DNA of 64,000 nt, taken from Muricea muricata. Taxonomy: Eukaryota; Cnidaria; Anthozoa; Malacalcyonacea; Plexauridae. The stretch lies in contig OY979717.1 in the NCBI GenBank assembly GCA_963855995.1, forward strand, positions 23,710,746 through 23,774,745, in the 5' to 3' direction. Positions 25,321 to 38,300 of the stretch are shown in pieces. The notes below the pieces were generated by a model. The model was not told the origin of the DNA. It worked only from the letters and a program-made list of their open reading frames with translations, and made no database searches. Within the stretch, counting starts at the first letter, position 1. Each line of letters starts with the position of its first letter. Position numbers and translations under genes: made by a program.

Positions 25321-28300
25321 TTAATAGTCTGACTCTGAAGCTGACATCTGATCACTTGATTCTCCTATTTCACCTAACACCATGTCCTCATCACTGAAAC
25401 ACGTAGGTAATGTCTCTTCATATTCATGTTCAGAATTATATTCATATTCAGAATCGTATTCTTCCTCATCAATGCGTTTTCTTTTGTTAGACTGTAAGTG
25501 ATCAATAATAGCATTGACTTTTTGTGACTTTTTTCCTCTTTTCACAGCAAGCAAATTGTGCTTCTTAATGTATTTGTCTAGAATAGGTACACGCTGTTTT
25601 GCTAAAGTTCCATCATTCAGCATTTCGTTCCAGTCAAACTCTTCATAAGACATTGCGTTCTCTGTCAAATTCTTTTTTTTTTCTTTTCTGTTTTTCGTTT
25701 TTCACTCATCATCTCTAAATGATTTAGATGTTTCAGGTACGTCTTCACAATATTTTCTTCAACAATATATCTATTACAAAATGTTTGAATGCTTGCACAG
25801 TCCTCGATGCCGAGTCCTCGATATTTCTGTAGGCTTGCTTTAAACACGCTCTTGGGTGAAAATCATGCACTTCTCTCATTGTATTACTATTTATGTTTGT
25901 GACTGGTGTTTCTTCAACAGGTAGGTAGTGGTACTTTGGGAGTTATTGGTGTCCGGAACTGGACGAGGAGTTGGGATCACTGATTTATTTTGAAAGTACT
26001 CATGAAACATTTCTCCAGCAATCATGCATGATGTGGTGGCTTCGTCTAATTTTTTGAAATAGTTGTGTCCTGGGACTATTGCTTTTCTCACCTCTGACTT
26101 TGCAGCACTGTATTTCTGAAGATATTCGGTATTAAAAAAGAACTGCTGCTCTTTTGTATCTGTGACATAGGCTTTCATGCAGTCACCAGCTGGTCCAGGC
26201 TCATCATCAATTCTTGACACAACATCCTGGGCAACTTTCCAGGCATTCAGCTCCATTGCTTCTGCTTCAAGGTTCTTTATTTCTTCAACTGTTAGTGTTC
26301 CTATTTCTCCTTCACTAATGAGATCATTTGCTTTATAATATTCCCAGTGTAATGCTCTGCCATCAACCAAAGCTTCACCTATAGCAGCATTCGAACGCTC
26401 TGCTTCATTTTGTCCTGAATCGTGTGGTGCCCTGTGTATCCTGTTCATATGAGTCCAGCCATTAATACGCGACATCTCAAGGTCTCTGTACTTAACCTCG
26501 ATGTTAGTGACACCAACACCTGGACCAGCATCTGTTGCTTGAAGAATGTAGTTGCATAGGGGTGGCAAATCCAGACCTTTAATGAAAGCAATTCCATCAT
26601 CGCAAAGGTTAACAACGTTTTTTTGATGTACCCAAAGTGTATTTGCACTTAATGTTGAGCTGGTAATGTTGATTTCATCAATCACTTCCTGAATGGTGTT
26701 TATTATGCCCATGAGCTCAGTTCCACAGGAAACCTCGTGCTGGACTAGTGCTTCCTTCTCTTCATTGAACAAACTAATGGCTTCAGACAGCTGGTGTTTC
26801 AACCACTTTAGCTTTTTCATTTCATATTCTTTAAACTTACATTTAGGGTTATTTGTAACACACATAGCATCGCTCTCCAGTGTACAATCCTTGAAATAAA
26901 ACAATACATCATGCACACGATGAGAAAATTTCCTCAGGGGCAATGCATTCATAAATGGATGTTGATGTTGTTAGTTGTTCAAAAAGCTGAGGAACTTCCC
27001 ATTTAATCTTAAGTTGATCAGAAGCCCATACACTTCCTGGACTTCCAGTGTTGGGGCGCACAGTTACAACTGTTTGGTCCTCTTGGTGAACAAACTTTTG
27101 TTCTTCATCAATGTTTGCAACTTTGCCTCTAATAAACCGAAAATAAGATGGTGTTTGGTGAACTTTATTCTCAAAAAAATCATGTTGGGGTAGTGCTTTT
27201 TGTTTGGAAGGATCAGAGACATCATATATAACACCCTTTTTAACATTCCTTGCTCCCACATCTCTGCCAGGTCTGATATAAGCTTTGCCATCAAAGCTGA
27301 TTAAAAGACTTCTATTTTTATTTTCTTCGTTGAACATGTCAAGCTTACAGTTTCGAATATGAGCTCTTTGGTGGTGGGTTGCTAAGCCCAATTCAGTTTC
27401 CGTTTTGGGAGGATTTTTGGAACAAAATAGGGACTTTCCAATATGTGCTTTTGCAGCTCTTGAATTTATATTCTTTGGTCTGCGTCTGTTAAGTACAGTT
27501 GTAGATGATTTGATAAGCTTTTTACCACGACATTGTAAGTTATAATTAGCCAGTGACAAAAAGTGACGCTTCTTTACACGATCATGACGTCTACCATGTG
27601 CTGTGCTTGTTTCTTCAAAAGAACGTGCTATAAATTCTTCATCATCTGTATCCAAAGACCTCTTCGCACCTGCTCCCAGTTTGCGCCTTTTCACTCTATT
27701 CTCATCGATAAGGGTTCTAGCTAATCTTCGCTTCCTTTGTTGCAATCCTCTAATACTCTGAGGATCGTTTTGTTGTAGATCTTCGCTGCAGTCACAACTT
27801 TATGAAGTAACTTTACAGCATTGTCTGGCTTAATGCCTAGCTCTTGCACCTTCTTCCTTGAAGCGGTAGAGAATATCATGGCCTTTAAAACAGATTTGTC
27901 GTATTCTGTATCCACAGACTGCAACACTCTATTAAATGACTCAACATTTAAATTAAATCTTGAAAATGTTTCCATATCTTTGGACTGGAGTTTGTCAAGC
28001 TCAATAAGAAACTTGCTAGTATCTACAGTATCATTTTGCATAATATTGCATATCAAGCATTGTTATCACATAAACACATAGCCCATATTCATCATTTAAA
28101 AGGTGATCACGAAATTCTTTATCCTCCACTTCTCTGCACATAAAACCACAAAATATACCATAGCCCTCATCATAGGGGAGATACCAAACGCTTTAGATCC
28201 ATCATAGCATGCCAATAGCTGTCTAAGAATACATAACAGACCTTCCAAAATCCGAGTTTTAATAGTGTTTTTTCTAAAACACAGAAATTCCTTCCAGCTT

Positions 28301-28465
28301 TTCCAAGTTCTCACTCACTTTGCATGATTGCAATGATTTCCTAACGTTTTCGGTCAATATAGACTCTAACCTGATTTTGCTTCTTTTCTCTGAGAAATTT
28401 AACCTTTCTTTGTTATTTTTGAATGTCAAGTCTCCTTCTTTATCAACACTTAGTTTGTCAGCCAT
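25321..28465 (-). pseudogene. DDE-type transposase-like gene with SAP-like C-terminus, frameshifted
   Basis: Minus-strand pieces in order: 28465-28274 (MADKLSVDKEG), 28314-28096, 28056-27721, 27745-26909, 26952-25891, 25847-25665 and 25668-25321. Successive pieces change frame near 28290, 27740, 26940 and in an A-run near 25675, so this copy is broken. Candidate RNase H-fold acidic residues are LLISFDGKAY (near 27290), ATDAGPGVGVTN (near 26525) and DSGQNEAERSNAAIG (near 26405); D, D and E in this order suit a DDE transposase, which is inference. The last 115 residues have a SAP-like helix pair (VPILDKYIKKHNL...KVNAIIDHL) and an acidic tail. From memory, similar uncharacterised proteins are multicopy in corals and molluscs. 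Confidence 0.7.
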
Positions 28466-28527
28466 TTTGTTTAAGATACATTAAATGATGTATACTTGAA
28501 GTAGGAAACAATATACTGCTATACCAA

Positions 28528-29829
28528 ATGCCTGACTGCCCAGAAATTACGCATTCTCTCTTTGTCATTTGTGAATTATGTATGATCATGACATGTCAAG
28601 AAACACAAAAAAGCGAATGTACAAGTTCAAATGATCAGCCAATATCTACTTTTCTAAAGTTTGCAGACTTGGGAAAGTTTGAGACAATATTTGAGAGTTT
28701 TGGTGTGCACAAATTTGAGCATTTAAGTGATGTTCAAGTTGAAGATCTATACAAGTTCGGTAAGCAGTATGAAACTAATTAATCTTTCAATCTAGTTGTT
28801 TTGATAGTGTTTTACCATAGACTGCCCTAATACCGCTTTACTTATAGGACTTACTGATATTGAGATACGGCGATTTACTCGAAAAAAGCAAGAATTTTAT
28901 AAATCGCAGTGTTCCAGTACAAGCGTAGTTAATGAGACAGACATGATTTAAGTTCTGGAGATAGACCCGCAGAGTTTTAAAGACAAGTTGGGACCTGTAA
29001 AACCATATCGACCACCTCCTCGATGGAAATCTACATCAATGGGATTTGTTCCTAATGCAACAACAACAGCAGCTGTTTTCATGAATTCTTTTCTCCCTGA
29101 GTTTTATAAAGCAAAGTTTTAAGTATTCAAAAAGTGTTAAAGAATTCCATGGTACCGGAAGACAGTTGTACCAATCAATGCAGCAAATTGGTGTTCTAGA
29201 AAAGCAAATTGACTCTTTAATGAGCATAGACAATCCTGCTGCAGTTGGGGTTGTTCTTGACAGTCATTATAGTTTGGTTCCTAGCGATACTATCAGAATA
29301 ACCAACAACATTCAGAAGACCAAACAAATCACTACTAATCTCAGTTCTATTCGTAATGATGTAACAGTCATGAACGACAAACTATTCAGTTCTTCGGGGG
29401 TATTACGCCATGGAGAGGAAGCCACCCATAAGGCTTTGGAGCAACAAATTGAGAAAATCAACTTCCTCAAAACCAGAGTAAAAGATATCCATGGTAACCT
29501 TTCAAAGTTGAAAGAAAACTGTTCGAGTATGTTTATAGTGTCATATGCTAGGCCAATGAGCAAAAAAAGAAAACAAAAGCAAAATAAAAGGAAAGCCAAA
29601 AAAGCTAAAGAAGTAAGAAGAGAAGCCAACTGTCAAAGAGTTGTTGAAATCATTGCCCCCCGGCAAGTGAATGACAGTTCAGAGCCTATCAGTGCATTGC
29701 TCCTTCATTTTGAAGGGATAAGTGGACTATCCAAGGCACACAAACCATATGTCCAACTTGCTTTTGACAAAGAATTATTTACAAAAAGAGTCACAAGATG
29801 TCATCAAACAATATTTATGTTTCAGTTTT

Positions 29830-29831
<2 letters not shown>
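28528..29831 (+). pseudogene. SAM-domain accessory protein of the transposon, interrupted
   Basis: Exon 1 (28528-28759) ends at a GT donor inside a SAM domain and exon 2 starts at 28848 after an AG; joined, they give FLKFADLGKFETIF ... DLYKFGLTDIEIRRFTRKKQEF, a full SAM-type helical bundle, normally a protein-protein oligomerisation domain. Reading continues past an in-frame TAA at 28949 with coherent residues (QSFKDKLGPVKPYRPPPRW), then a one-base insertion in a T run near 29120 shifts to the frame 29130-29831. That part is coiled-coil-like, with a Lys/Arg-rich segment (KKRKQKQNKRKAKKAKEVRR), and ends just as a GAT repeat begins. It is transcribed away from the transposase. It could mediate transposase assembly or DNA binding; that is a guess. 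Confidence 0.65.
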
Positions 29832-29994
<163 letters not shown>

Positions 29995-30323
29995 AACAAA
30001 ACAAAAGAAATAGATTAAGACTTTTTTGCCTATATGTTATTAACTTACCTACAAAATAGTTGTGATATGCTTTATTGTTTTTGTTGCTGTTGTGGTTTTA
30101 ATATAGTATTTGAACTAAACATGGCACTATTTTTTTCTAATCTATTTATACTGTGTACTAACAGCTGTACGAGCATAAGAATAAATTTGAATGACCCTCC
30201 CCTTAAAAGAAGCTCATTTTTCTTCACCCTCTCTTTTTTAGGATCTTAAAAAACTATGACCCTCCCCACCTTTCCACCCCCCCTCCCCTCTGTTAATTTC
30301 TGACAAGTCCCTTAAGCGGCGCC

Positions 30324-31617
30324 TTAAATATTTAGTAATTAACAATTACTGAGACGAGTCGAAGTGAATATTTACCGATATTCACTTCGCCTAAGGTACG
30401 TTTCATGACATTTTAAAACAATTGACAAATTAAAACGACTGGTGGCCATTTAGAAAAACCCGCTTACGGAATTGTTGTGTCATAATCTCCTTTAGGGTAA
30501 CCAATCAGAGAATTTTCATTTTCCACCTATGTGATTACACTAATAATAAATAACAAAAAGTACCAGAACATAGCAAAATGTTAACCAAAAATCGAAGGTG
30601 ATCAAAATACCACGTATCAGCATTTTTGTCAATCTCGTACCCAAAGCCTGCGTTCCTTTTGGTAAGGACGAGTGGACGAGAGGCTCGGGATAACGCCGAT
30701 GAAAAAGTCAGAATAATTATGATTTCGGTACCAGTGCCCTATTCGTAAAACGGCATTTATTTGTAGCAATATCATGGAGCAATATTCATAGATTTATAGA
30801 ACGCAAAGGGAATTATGACTTGAATAGAGAGATCAATATTTTTTATATCGGAAATGAAAAGAATACAGTTGTTTCACGAAGCCCTGGACAGAGGTTTGCA
30901 GGCTCTGGGGCACTGGGGCAGGAAACAGCATAAACCAATCATATCACATATCTCATCGGCGTTATTCAGAGCCTCTTGTCCTTGCCAAAAGGAACGAAGG
31001 CTCTGGGTACGAGATTGCATTCTTGTCAGTTTTCGTATTTCCAATTCCCTAGAGTTTCAAACTGCGTGACCTAGCCCTCCCCCCCCCCCCCCCCTATGCA
31101 AACATATGAGCCAGCTCATTACATAAGGGAAACAAAACCTTTAGAACCCTCATCAGGAAGAAATTAGATTTTGGTCGACATACTCAGAGACTGCTTGCGG
31201 TTCTTCATATTGTCATAGACATTTTGCGTATTTCATTCACTGCTCGCGGAGTCTGTGACAACAAAACTTCTCGTGAGATCACGAAGCAAACATGCAAGAA
31301 AACAAATCAATATACGTGGTAAAAAATTGTATTTTTATATTTCGCTTGCATTTCCTGTCTGTCAGTATTAAAACGGTCCTTTACAACTCGTAAATAAAAA
31401 TCGTACGTAGTCACGAAAGATGATGACATTTCTATTTATGACATCTCCTGAACTTGGGCGCATGATATCACCGTTTCAGTGTAATGACATAAAATGTGGT
31501 CAAAATATCATTCTTATGATCTGTTAAAATATCCACTATCCTTATGATTTCTTCTTCAGTATCCCTTTTCCCTTTAAATCACCACTATTGCAATAAACCT
31601 CTACATTTAAGTCGGTC
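30324..31617. other. Spacer between the 5.3-kb transposon and dehydrogenase copy B
   Basis: Contains a MITE (30630-31017), a C-homopolymer of about 16 bases at 31078 and no supported gene. It is the 3' side of copy B on the minus strand. Confidence 0.6.
30630..31017. mobile_element. 388-bp MITE, CAATCTCGTACCC family, 9-bp TSD
   Basis: Termini CAATCTCGTACCCAAAGCC and the complement of GGCTCTGGGTACGAGATTG; arms also share GTTCCTTTTGG(T/C)AAGGAC. Flanking repeats CATTTTTGT (30621-30629) and CATTCTTGT (31018-31026) match at 8 of 9 positions. A second family member is at 53931-54238. The 9-bp TSD suggests Mutator-type mobilisation. Confidence 0.85.
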
Positions 31618-32761
31618 TCAATATCCTTTACTCCAATCCACGACGTACTTTAATGGCTTTCCAGCTTTGTAAAGCTCAAAGTTTTTTACAAAAACCTCAA
31701 TAATCTAAAATAAGAAATTTCCCTTAATTAAACATAGAGTAATATACTTCCCAAACATTACATACCAAGTCATTGCCAACCAAATTCCCGGGTGTAAATA
31801 AAAGTGGCGTTCCCAAGGGTTCTTTACACAGAGTATGGCAGAATTCAACGGGATCTCGGGAGAACAAGACAAAATCCAGGTGCGCAAGTGAGCAACTGCT
31901 ATATCAAGTGTGCATTTCAATCGAGTCAATTGACTTTCTGCCATTATTGAATCTTGACTAGAAGTTCTGCTTTCTTGAATATTTTGCATTCTTGTAGAGT
32001 TAGCTATGCGTATGCAATACTTGATATAAAAACTTAATATATAATGTAAAACGAAGTCACTTTCGAAGACCTGTTAAATTTCGATGTTTTTCTCATAAAA
32101 ACTTCAAGTGTGCAAAGTCATTGGGCACATAATATCTCGCGTGTGCATTTGCCATACTCTGCAGCCTGGATTGCCAAGCTACACTTAAATAACGCATTTA
32201 GCTCATCGCGGGGAGCAAATAATTTCGTGAATAATTGTTTGGCGGTAAACAAGCTACCAATATTAATGTCTAGTATTATGGTTACTTTAATTTAAACAAT
32301 GAATCAAATTGCTACCCTGTAAGGAGAGCCTTATTTTCCCTTGCTTTCTGACGCTGGGGGTAGCGAGATAAGCTCTGCAGTATTCGCATTCCGATTTTAT
32401 TGCGCATGCTTTGATCTGCATTTGTTGCTTGGTTACATGCAAACCCCTCTTCCGATGGACATTATTTTATGCAATTGTTTTGTGCAAAAATGTACTTTTA
32501 ATGTGTGTACCTGGGAACGTCTTTTGGACCAATTGCAAGAATATGTGAGTATATGTTCGATGCCCCGAAACATACATCTTTCGTTTCAAATAAAGTTATT
32601 TTGTTTCAAAGGTGGTAGTATTCATGATCATGAATAATAAGGCCAAACGAAACAAAAGGCAAAAAATTTAAAAAAAACAAAGAGCATTGTTTTAGATTTG
32701 GCCGAATTATTTGTGAATACTACCAATCTTATTTTGTTTACATCGTGGGCTCGCATTTAAT

Positions 32762-33194
32762 CAACCTGATTCTCAGGGTCTTCACCTCCGCTACCCGCGC
32801 TACGGTGAAAACCCTGACACAACTGGTCACGTGGCACCCAGATTTTGGGTGCTTGACATTCGTACTTAGCAGGGGTAGGTAAAAACGCGTTATCACAAAT
32901 TGTCGCCGACATGGAGGCCGACGAAGCGGGAAGTCATCTGACTCTAAAGCCCGTTTTCCACTTCATCCGTATCGTAGCCAAACGTAGCGTGGAAAACGGG
33001 CTTTAGAGTCAGATGACTTCCCGCTTCGTCGGCCTCCATTGTTGTTTGACAATAATTTGTGATAACGCGTTTTTACGTACCCCTGCTAAGTACGAATGTC
33101 AAGCACCCAAAATCTGGGTGCCGCGTGACCAGCCTGTGTCAGGGTCTTTGCCGTAGCGCGGGTAGCGGAGGTGAAGACCCTGAGAACCAGGTTG
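32762..33194. mobile_element. 433-bp near-perfect foldback MITE in intron 3 of copy B
   Basis: The element is almost entirely palindromic: arms start CAACCTGATTCTCAGGGTC and end with the complement of a close variant, and the central arms (CGTTTTCCAC...GTGGAAAACG) meet near 32980. Flanking 9-bp repeats GCATTTAAT (32753-32761) and GCATTTAGT (33195-33203) differ at one base. The 9-bp TSD again suggests Mutator-type mobilisation. Confidence 0.87.
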
Positions 33195-33439
33195 GCATTT
33201 AGTCAACGATTAACCGTCAAATAGAAATTGCGCGCATCAAATGCTGGTTTAACCATATTAAACTGGTTTACTTCGTCCAAAATCTGGGCAAATATTACAA
33301 AGCCTTATTCTCTCACTCCCCAGCGGTAGAAAACAAAAGAAAATCAGGCTCTGCTCACAGGATACAAAACTACATACAGTTAGTTCAATTAAGGTCGTCT
33401 TACTAAAAGCGTAAATTGTGAACTATAAGGGCGCAAGGG

Positions 33440-33730
33440 ATGAAAAAAAATTTGAAAAAAAAAATTGACAAAAATTTTGAAAAAAAAAATTGAAAAAAAA
33501 TTTTTGACAAAAAAATTTGGAAAAAAATTTTGACAAAAAAATTTGGAAAAAAATTTAGGAAAAAATTTTGACAAAAATTTTGAAAAAAGAATCGAAAAAA
33601 AATTTTTGGTAAAAAAAATTTGGAGAAAATTTTTGACAAAAAAAATGTGGAGAAAATTTTTGACAAAAAAATTTATGACAAAAAAATTTGGGGAAAAATT
33701 TGACAAAAAATTTTGACAAAAATATTTCTT
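33440..33730. repeat. AAAAATTTTGACAAAAA minisatellite
   Basis: About 290 bp of imperfect short units built from TTTTGACAAAAA and TTTGGAAAAAA. The Phe-rich open frames on the minus strand here are artefacts. Confidence 0.9.
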
Positions 33731-34189
33731 AGAAAAGTCAGACGAAAATATAGTGTTTGAAACACGATCGTTCCCCGGATCCAGTCCGCAAGCGTGTGCG
33801 ACTTTTTTTCAAAATTTCCTTCTTTGACCCGTTATAAGAAAATTAAACATACTCCAAAGAATAACATCTTGCAAACTCAAAACTCGAGCTTTTAAAAATA
33901 GACTACGATTTTGCGGTGATATTTTAACTTTATTTCAAAGTCATTGTGAAATAAGTTATTCTTCGGAATAAACTAATCTTTAAAACTAACATTTCATGAT
34001 ATATCCATATAATCAAAAACCCATTTGGGGTTTATCAGCATTTTAGAGAACGAGTGAACGAAACAAGAAAGATAGATATTGAAATCCAAAAATCCGTTAA
34101 TTCCCCCTTTATTACTAGTAGCTACTTCCGTAAAGTACAGTACGTTGACTTGCCATAAATTGAACGTTTTATTTTGATATGCAAAAACA

Positions 34190-35319
34190 GGTGGCAGGAC
34201 ATTTTGCCGAAAGATATTTTGCCGAAATACAATTTGCCGAACGGACACTTTGCCGACGGACACTTCGACGAGCGGACTTTTCGCCGAGAGGACATTTTGC
34301 CGAAAGAACAACTTGCCGAAAATAGAGAAAAGTTCTGGGTTGCTTGAAAAGTTCTGCTTACACGGTCAACGTTTCCTAGATAACAGTCAATTTTAGAGTG
34401 GTTGCAAAGTTCATACTGATTCACAAACAGGTTTGTAAACAAAGCCTATAATTGACTAGCAAATAAAACCAGCCAATCATATGCTCATTTTACAAAATTT
34501 ACCGAAATTTTGCAACATAAAGAATCACATCACTATGAGATAAAAGTTTACTAGAAATACATTTAATTTTTCCCAGGCATTCTTCTTGATTCTCCTCCGC
34601 AATTACATCCATCGTAACACTTTCCATTTTCCGAGATGATTTGTGCACAAATGATTGATTTACAGTAAAGTTAAATTGTTTAAAAATTGCTTTCCAGATC
34701 GATAGAAAGAAATTTGTAAAATTTGCAAAATGCAAAACAATTACAGTTAAATTTCGTGTCGTGACCAATACAAAAACAAAATATATCAATTCAGCTAATC
34801 ACGACGTTCCAAGTCACCAGTCCAACCTCGGAATTTAATGACGTCAGCTGAAAGGTCGAACGTCCAAACCAAACCAAACCGACACATAACGACGGATGAC
34901 TTTCGCATCTCAGAATTATAGTAACCCTCGCCCTGGGCTTACGCCCGGAGGGGCCGCTAGCTCGGTGAATATAATTCGAGGTATTTAACTAACTTAATTT
35001 ATTTTTAAAGAGGTTTTCTAACAGAGTCAAAAAACTTTAAACAATTTAAGTCGAGATTCGTTGAGATTTTTCCACAACTTTTGTCTAATTATTTATTCAC
35101 GGTAAATAACCTATATACAACCCACGGTACATCAAAGAAAACCGACTCAAAAAAAATTAAGAACTGTTAATGACCGATTGTGCATTGGTAATGACCATAC
35201 AATAGTTATTCTACACAATGGCTGATAATTACACACATGCGTCACATTCCCTGGAATTTCTCTACTTTCGGCAAAGTGTCCGTTCGCCAAAATGTCTTTC
35301 GGCAAAATGTCCGGGTACC
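34190..35319. mobile_element. 1.1-kb non-autonomous element with TTTTGCCGAA repeats at its ends
   Basis: The left end starts GGTGGCAGGACATTTTGCC and the right-end complement starts GGTACCCGGACATTTTGCC; both continue with tandem (A/C)GGACA(C/T)TTTGCCGAA-like units (34195-34320 and 35265-35310). Flanking 9-bp repeats GCAAAAACA (34181-34189) and GCAAAAACG (35320-35328) match at 8 of 9. The interior has no recognised gene; a short hairpin around GGGCTTACGCCC lies at about 34930-34970. Confidence 0.8.
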
Positions 35320-38300
35320 GCAAAAACGACCGAAAGTTATACAGTATATATGATCTAAAACTTGAATATTAATCACTGATTATAGAAACTAATACTGATT
35401 GCATTTGTACAATACATTTTACCTTGTTTGGTGCAGGCAATCCAGCAACGTGAGGAGTAATAGTAATATTAGGATGAGTCCACAATGCACTATCTTTGGG
35501 TAATGGCTCCTTTTCAAACACATCCAAAATAGCTCCGCTTATCCATTCATTGTTTAATGCTTGTAGAATTTCCTCATCACGAATCACATCACCCCTACCA
35601 ACGTTTATTAGCACGGTTTTCCTTTCTTTGCAGCTTTCTAAGACACTCCCAGACAGCATTCCTTTTGTACTTGGTGTACTGGGTAGCACATTGCATAAGT
35701 AATCACACTGCTTCAAACATTCAGATAAATTTTCAACACCAAAACTTTCGTCAACGTAAGGAAATTTTGTGGCGGGTATTGTACGATGAATACTGTTAAC
35801 AGTCATCTTCATAGACTTGTAGTATTTAGCGATTTCGTGCCCTATATCCCCAAAACCAAGAATCCCAATTGTCAGCTCAGCAAGATTGCGGTAAGACAAA
35901 ACTTCCCAGCAAGGCCTGTAAAAAAACTCTCGTGCGTCAGAATATAATTACATAGGTGCTAGGGGCTAGATCGGTAATTTGGGAGGTGTTCAATAATCAT
36001 ATATCTTCGTGTTCTACCCGAGGAATTTCAAATCGAAATCAGTCGTTATTAGGTTTCATTTCAAAAGAAATTAGTCTGGCAGAATACAGGCGCTGGATAA
36101 ACCTCTCTAATTAATCACCAATTAATTTATTGCATATCAAACATCATTTATGTCATATCATATCATAGGAATAAAGGCCAGAAGAAAACACTGGGCTGCA
36201 TGGCCTTCTCTCATTTAAGCTCGATATATATACAATACTGGAGGTATCTAATGTAGCAATGGTCATGTTTGTTCAATTTAACTGTTATTTTGTCCTTGTA
36301 ATTGTAATATTGAACACGCAGTTTTGAAATAAAAAAAGAGGTTGCAAATAAGGGAAAGTTATGCATTCTAACGCCCACCCCCAACCCTAAGGATCTGTGT
36401 TATGTAAAGCAGATCTAGACAACGTCACAAACTCAAACTAATCCACTATAATTTTAATACGAACCAAAATACTCATACATGCAAGCATAACCTTCACTTA
36501 AATTTTAACTAGTCGAAATTTCATTGCTTTTTCGAACCTCATGCACATCGTCGTCTTAAACTAAGAAAATATTTGAAAGAAGAAAAATTTCTCAAAATTT
36601 TCCACATTACTCAACTGTTTATTTTTTTTTAAATTTGTCTAGTGTGCCAAACATAAAATTTTTACAGAAGATACGTAATTACACAACGTTTGGGTAATAA
36701 TTTGTTTTGGGGTTTCTATTAAGTGTGTTTGATCGACTAACAGTGTAATTGAATACCTTGCGTGTGAAAACGGCCGATATTTTTACGCATGTCCTGATCA
36801 GAGCACGCGTTATATACATGTTATTTTATAATACATTTTACCATTACAATTATGCTTTTTCCCCGACGTGCCACTTTTTCCATTTGTTACATGTTCTTGA
36901 TGATGATCTGCAAACTTACCATGCTCTCGAATTCTGGTATTTCTTGATAAGTGCAAACTTTCTCTCCCGTTCAACAATATGACCAACAACATACTCGCCA
37001 ATGGGTGGTCCAAATACACCTGCAAGTCTCGTTAGAACAAATGATGGAGCAGGCTTATCTGGTAGTACACTTTCAAATACATTATTAACACCAGCTGTCG
37101 CACACTGCACCCACTTTAGTTTTGGTAATTCATACATCCACTTCCCAATGGCAGGGGGCAAGCAATAAGGATCTCTATATCTTGCCTATGTCCTGCTGAA
37201 ATATCTGTAACCAAAATTAGCAAGCAATGTTTAGGACGCGCGAGTTTAACCCGAACTCTTTTTAGTGAAAATCTTAGAAAACATCATTGTACGTCATTGT
37301 ACCATGATTGTTTACCAAATAATACCATGCTCGAGTACATATTCAACATTTCTTCCTCTGTTTAGGTGATCAGACTTTAGAGCATGTCCACAACAACCGC
37401 AAGTCGTTTTCCTAGAGCCCATGCCAGACTTAAACTTGGTGGCATTGTTCTGGGTGCGGGATCGGCAATACTGTTCTTGAGTGTTTTAGTACTTTTAGCC
37501 ATAGTAATGTCGCCCATCTTGCAATCTTACTGCTACAGACTTGTACACACATCTGGCCCCTATCAATATACACACGTTCAGCCAGCAATGGAGATAAAGC
37601 AGGTGTTTGACAAAATTGATTATACACACGTGCAAAATAACTGTTAGTCTCATACAGCTCATATTTCTGTCCAATTGGCTGCGAATAACATTGACAACTG
37701 CATGTTTGAATGATGTAAAGTTATTTTTGCCACTCATGCGAGTATTTTTCGTCATGAGGTTTAAACAGATCTTGCCTTATTTCTGCCTCTTTTCAGTAAG
37801 ATAAGTATCATGCAGTGAGTGTAGCAAATTGCATACATGCATGTATGCAGTCAAGCAAAAGTGCATAACATAACAGACACATTTTACTGAAGGGTGTGCA
37901 TTCAAGCAAAAGTAGTATATGGTACTTAGTTCATATTTTCATGGTTATAGTATTTTATTCTATTCACATGAAATCCTTAAAGTTATGTGCACAAAAAAGT
38001 GTTGCTCTCACGTAAGAGCAGCGAATTTTTGGAATTTTTAAACATTATTTGCGCCTAAAATTGGAAGGGTTCAAATATTTGTAATGCAGATAATGTGAAA
38101 AGGACCAAACACAAGTAAGCATTGTTTGACCTCACCCAGACCAAGGGGATCATCACATTTCAGACTGTTACTCTCAACAAGAAGGTGTTATGCTAACAGA
38201 GAATGGATCAGACGGAATCAACAAATCCTACAGTTAAGGCTGTGTGAACAATCAAGAGGTTGATAGTTAACAAGAGGCAGAGAAAGATCGACCAGGACAA

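Noticed and set aside
33389-33706. Phe-rich hydrophobic frames that could look like membrane proteins
   Set aside because: Low-complexity A/T minisatellite read on the minus strand.
37384-37647. 87-residue frame with a hydrophobic segment in intron 1 of copy B
   Set aside because: No recognisable domain, no splice or neighbour support, and overlapping frames exist on the other strand.
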